DNA from: Marixanthomonas sp. SCSIO 43207
Lineage (GTDB): Bacteria > Bacteroidota > Bacteroidia > Flavobacteriales > Flavobacteriaceae
Length of the DNA stretch: 64,000 bases
Assembly (NCBI RefSeq): GCF_019904255.1
Contig: NZ_CP063203.1
Span: 2,118,001-2,182,000, forward strand
Reading direction: 5' to 3'
Made by a program: the position numbers and the translations under genes. A model generated the notes under the pieces. It searched no databases. It worked only from the letters and a program-made list of their open reading frames with translations, and was not told the origin of the DNA. Shown piece by piece: positions 62,497 to 64,000 of this stretch (position 1 is the stretch's first letter; each line of letters begins with the position of its first letter).

Positions 62497-63827
62497 TGAT
62501 TCGATTTTTTAAAGAACTAGGTAAAGCGTTTTTTGTAGGTTTCTTAATATTTTTAGTATTAGGGCTTATAAAATATGCAACTGGAGACACAATAGACTCG
62601 GGTGAAGAGCTTTTATCTCGCTTTCTTTATAATCAATTATACTCTGTGGTGCTGTATATGGCTAATGCTTACCTCACAATGTATTTGGTTGATAAGTATA
62701 AACTTGCTTTGTATAAATGGAGAAACTTATGGAGAGCTATTTTTGGAGGGGTGATGATTACGGTTATTACATTGTTTATACTTCAGTTTGTAACAAATGT
62801 ACTTTTTGAAGGTGTTTCAGTTTCTAGATTTTTTGCTACACAGCGTTTAGATTATTACCTAGTCTCGTTCATTATTTCAATAGTTGTTCTTATTATCTTT
62901 TATGGTTTCTTTTATTATAAATTCAGTCAAGAAAAAAAGGTTAAAGAACAAAAGATTATTGCCGGGGCTGCTTCGGCACAATTTGATGCGTTAAAAAATC
63001 AGTTGGACCCTCACTTTTTGTTTAATAGTCTTAATGTGTTAACCAGCTTAATTGAAGAAAATCCTGAAGCTGCCACACGGTTTACAACATCACTTTCAAA
63101 AGTGTACCGGTATGTATTGGAGCAAAAAAATAAACAGCTTGTCACTATCGAAGAAGAACTGAAATTTGCACAACTATATATGTCATTGTTAAAAATGAGG
63201 TTTGAAGACAGTATCGTTTTTACAGTGCCAGAAAAATTGAGCAATCCAGAAGCCAAAGTAGTCCCATTATCTTTGCAGCTATTGCTTGAAAATGCTGTAA
63301 AACATAATCAAGTAACACCTTCAAAAAAATTGACCATTACAATCGTTGAAGATAAAGACGCTTTGATTATTACCAACAATTTTCAACCCAAACAAGTAGT
63401 AAGAGAAAGTAGTGGTGTAGGGTTAAAAAACATTCGTCAACGCTATCAATTATTAACTGATAGACCGGTTAACATAGATCAAAATCATAAACATTTCAGT
63501 ATATCAATACCTTTATTAACACAACAAACGATGCAAGTAAATACACAAGAAGTTTATATTTCAGAAAAAAAATATGAACGTGCAAAAGAGCGTGTACAAA
63601 AGCTAAAAGGCTTTTATGGAAACTTAGGGATGTATATTGTTTTTATTCCTATTTTCATTTGGCTTAATTATAAGTCTGGGACCAACTTTCCTTGGGCACT
63701 TTTCCCAATAGCAGGATGGGGAATGGGTGTTCTGGCTCACGCAGCTGAAACATTTAATTACAATCCTTTCTTCGGAAAAGATTGGGAAAAAAGAAAAATT
63801 AAAGAGTTAATGGAAAAGGATGATTAA
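62496..63827 (+). CDS. LytS/YehU-type histidine kinase with C-terminal 2TM domain
   Basis: Membrane kinase of 443 residues. Four helices lie in the first 150 residues. The His_kinase domain follows: 'DPHFLFNSLNVLTSLIEENP' near 169 contains the phospho-acceptor His and the 'FN.LN' motif, and 'LLLENAVKHNQV' near 258 is the N-box of the ATPase. A second 2TM domain (PF13239 type) closes the protein, 'KYERAKERVQKLKGFYGNLG' near 355 to 'NPFFGKDWEKRKIKELMEKD'. Kinases of this group signal to LytTR response regulators; none is seen before the window ends. The next gene starts with a similar 2TM N-terminus. Confidence 0.9.
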   Translation: MIRFFKELGKAFFVGFLIFLVLGLIKYATGDTIDSGEELLSRFLYNQLYSVVLYMANAYLTMYLVDKYKLALYKWRNLWRAIFGGVMITVITLFILQFVTNVLFEGVSVSRFFATQRLDYYLVSFIISIVVLIIFYGFFYYKFSQEKKVKEQKIIAGAASAQFDALKNQLDPHFLFNSLNVLTSLIEENPEAATRFTTSLSKVYRYVLEQKNKQLVTIEEELKFAQLYMSLLKMRFEDSIVFTVPEKLSNPEAKVVPLSLQLLLENAVKHNQVTPSKKLTITIVEDKDALIITNNFQPKQVVRESSGVGLKNIRQRYQLLTDRPVNIDQNHKHFSISIPLLTQQTMQVNTQEVYISEKKYERAKERVQKLKGFYGNLGMYIVFIPIFIWLNYKSGTNFPWALFPIAGWGMGVLAHAAETFNYNPFFGKDWEKRKIKELMEKDD

Positions 63828-63832
63828 AAACC

Positions 63833-63863
63833 TACAATTCAGCCCAAAAAATCAACAATAGAG
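63833..63863 (+). promoter_or_regulatory. Direct-repeat operator upstream of the 2TM gene
   Basis: TACAATTCAG (63833-63842) is followed 21 bp on by AACAATAGAG (63854-63863), a 7-of-10 match. It ends 66 bp before the start codon of the next gene. The second half-site is degenerate, so binding here may be weaker. Confidence 0.6.
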
Positions 63864-63929
63864 TCTTCCTTTTTTTAATTACAAAGCAATAAAAAATATC
63901 TTTATTAAAAATTAAATAACACTACAACA

Positions 63930-64000
63930 ATGGAATCTAATTACAGAAATAAAGATCGAGACAGCAAATATTTACGAGCCAAAGAGCGTATGGAAAACAT
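63930..64000 (+). CDS. 2TM-domain protein, 5' part only
   Basis: Partial gene that runs off the window. Its first 23 residues, 'MESNYRNKDRDSKYLRAKER' then 'MEN', match the start of 2TM-domain proteins and resemble 'KYERAKERVQKLKG' at the C-terminal 2TM domain of the kinase just upstream. It is probably a small two-helix membrane protein of the same regulatory cluster. Confidence 0.7.
   Translation, partial: MESNYRNKDRDSKYLRAKERMEN

Overview
The window looks like a chromosomal segment of a marine-type member of the Flavobacteriaceae (Bacteroidota). The support is the low G+C, AT-rich spacers, Bacteroidota-style promoters (TTG, about 20 bp, then TAnnTTTG), no clear Shine-Dalgarno sequences, and family-typical proteins: a CarboxypepD_reg/TonB receptor, DUF6952, 2TM-domain proteins and surface proteins that start with a signal peptide followed by 'VGI.TT.P..S.LD'. 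I found no rRNA, tRNA, CRISPR array or insertion sequence.

Region 1 (1-22.6 kb) is a Wzx/Wzy-type capsule or O-antigen locus made of two convergent operons that meet at 5.72 kb. The plus-strand part ends with a glycosyltransferase, a PglE-type aminotransferase, a membrane PglF/WbpM-type 4,6-dehydratase and a Wzi-like outer-membrane protein. The minus-strand operon runs about 17 kb from a promoter at 22.68-22.70 kb. Its gene order is UDP-GlcNAc 4-epimerase, UDP-HexNAc dehydrogenase, UDP-GlcNAc 2-epimerase, flippase, glycosyltransferase, EpsG-type polymerase, glycosyltransferase, the UDP-L-FucNAc genes (fnlA, a cupin, fnlB, fnlC), a WbuB-type transferase, a chimeric gene remnant, an initiating sugar transferase, a sulfotransferase, a FemAB-like acyltransferase and a second initiating sugar transferase. 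The predicted repeat unit contains a HexNAc uronic acid, L-FucNAc and probably a 4-amino-6-deoxy sugar, possibly sulfated or acylated.

Region 2 (23-38.7 kb) is mostly minus-strand housekeeping: lysA, ribB with a dead RibA half, an LptF/G permease, lolA and ftsK. A KdnA-like aminotransferase (probably 8-amino-Kdo synthesis) lies among them on the plus strand. Next come two tandem-duplicated unknown proteins beside a VWA protein, a DgkA-type kinase, a group of thiol-redox genes (tpx, thioredoxin, peroxiredoxin) and nhaC.

Region 3 (38.9-45.6 kb) has three secreted surface-type proteins with related N-termini, one of them frameshifted. They flank a Cys/Met-metabolism PLP enzyme divergent from an Lrp regulator, and lpd.

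Region 4 (45.8-58.8 kb) carries pabB, a SatD-like regulator with a striking triple palindromic operator, a DUF3307 membrane protein, tilS, dsbD, a glycolytic run (pfkA, gap, sugar kinase, pgi), rlmH, a membrane-bound class III cyclase and a DUF1801/OmdA protein.

Region 5 (58.9-64 kb) holds a TonB-dependent receptor, a DUF2141 protein, a tiny membrane ORF, a secreted TPR-like protein, a LytS-type histidine kinase with a C-terminal 2TM domain and the start of another 2TM gene. Three promoters here carry the same 10-bp direct repeat with an exact 21-bp period, 64-66 bp before the start codons. This looks like an undescribed operator of a LytTR-type regulator paired with the kinase, and it is the strongest novel signal in the window.
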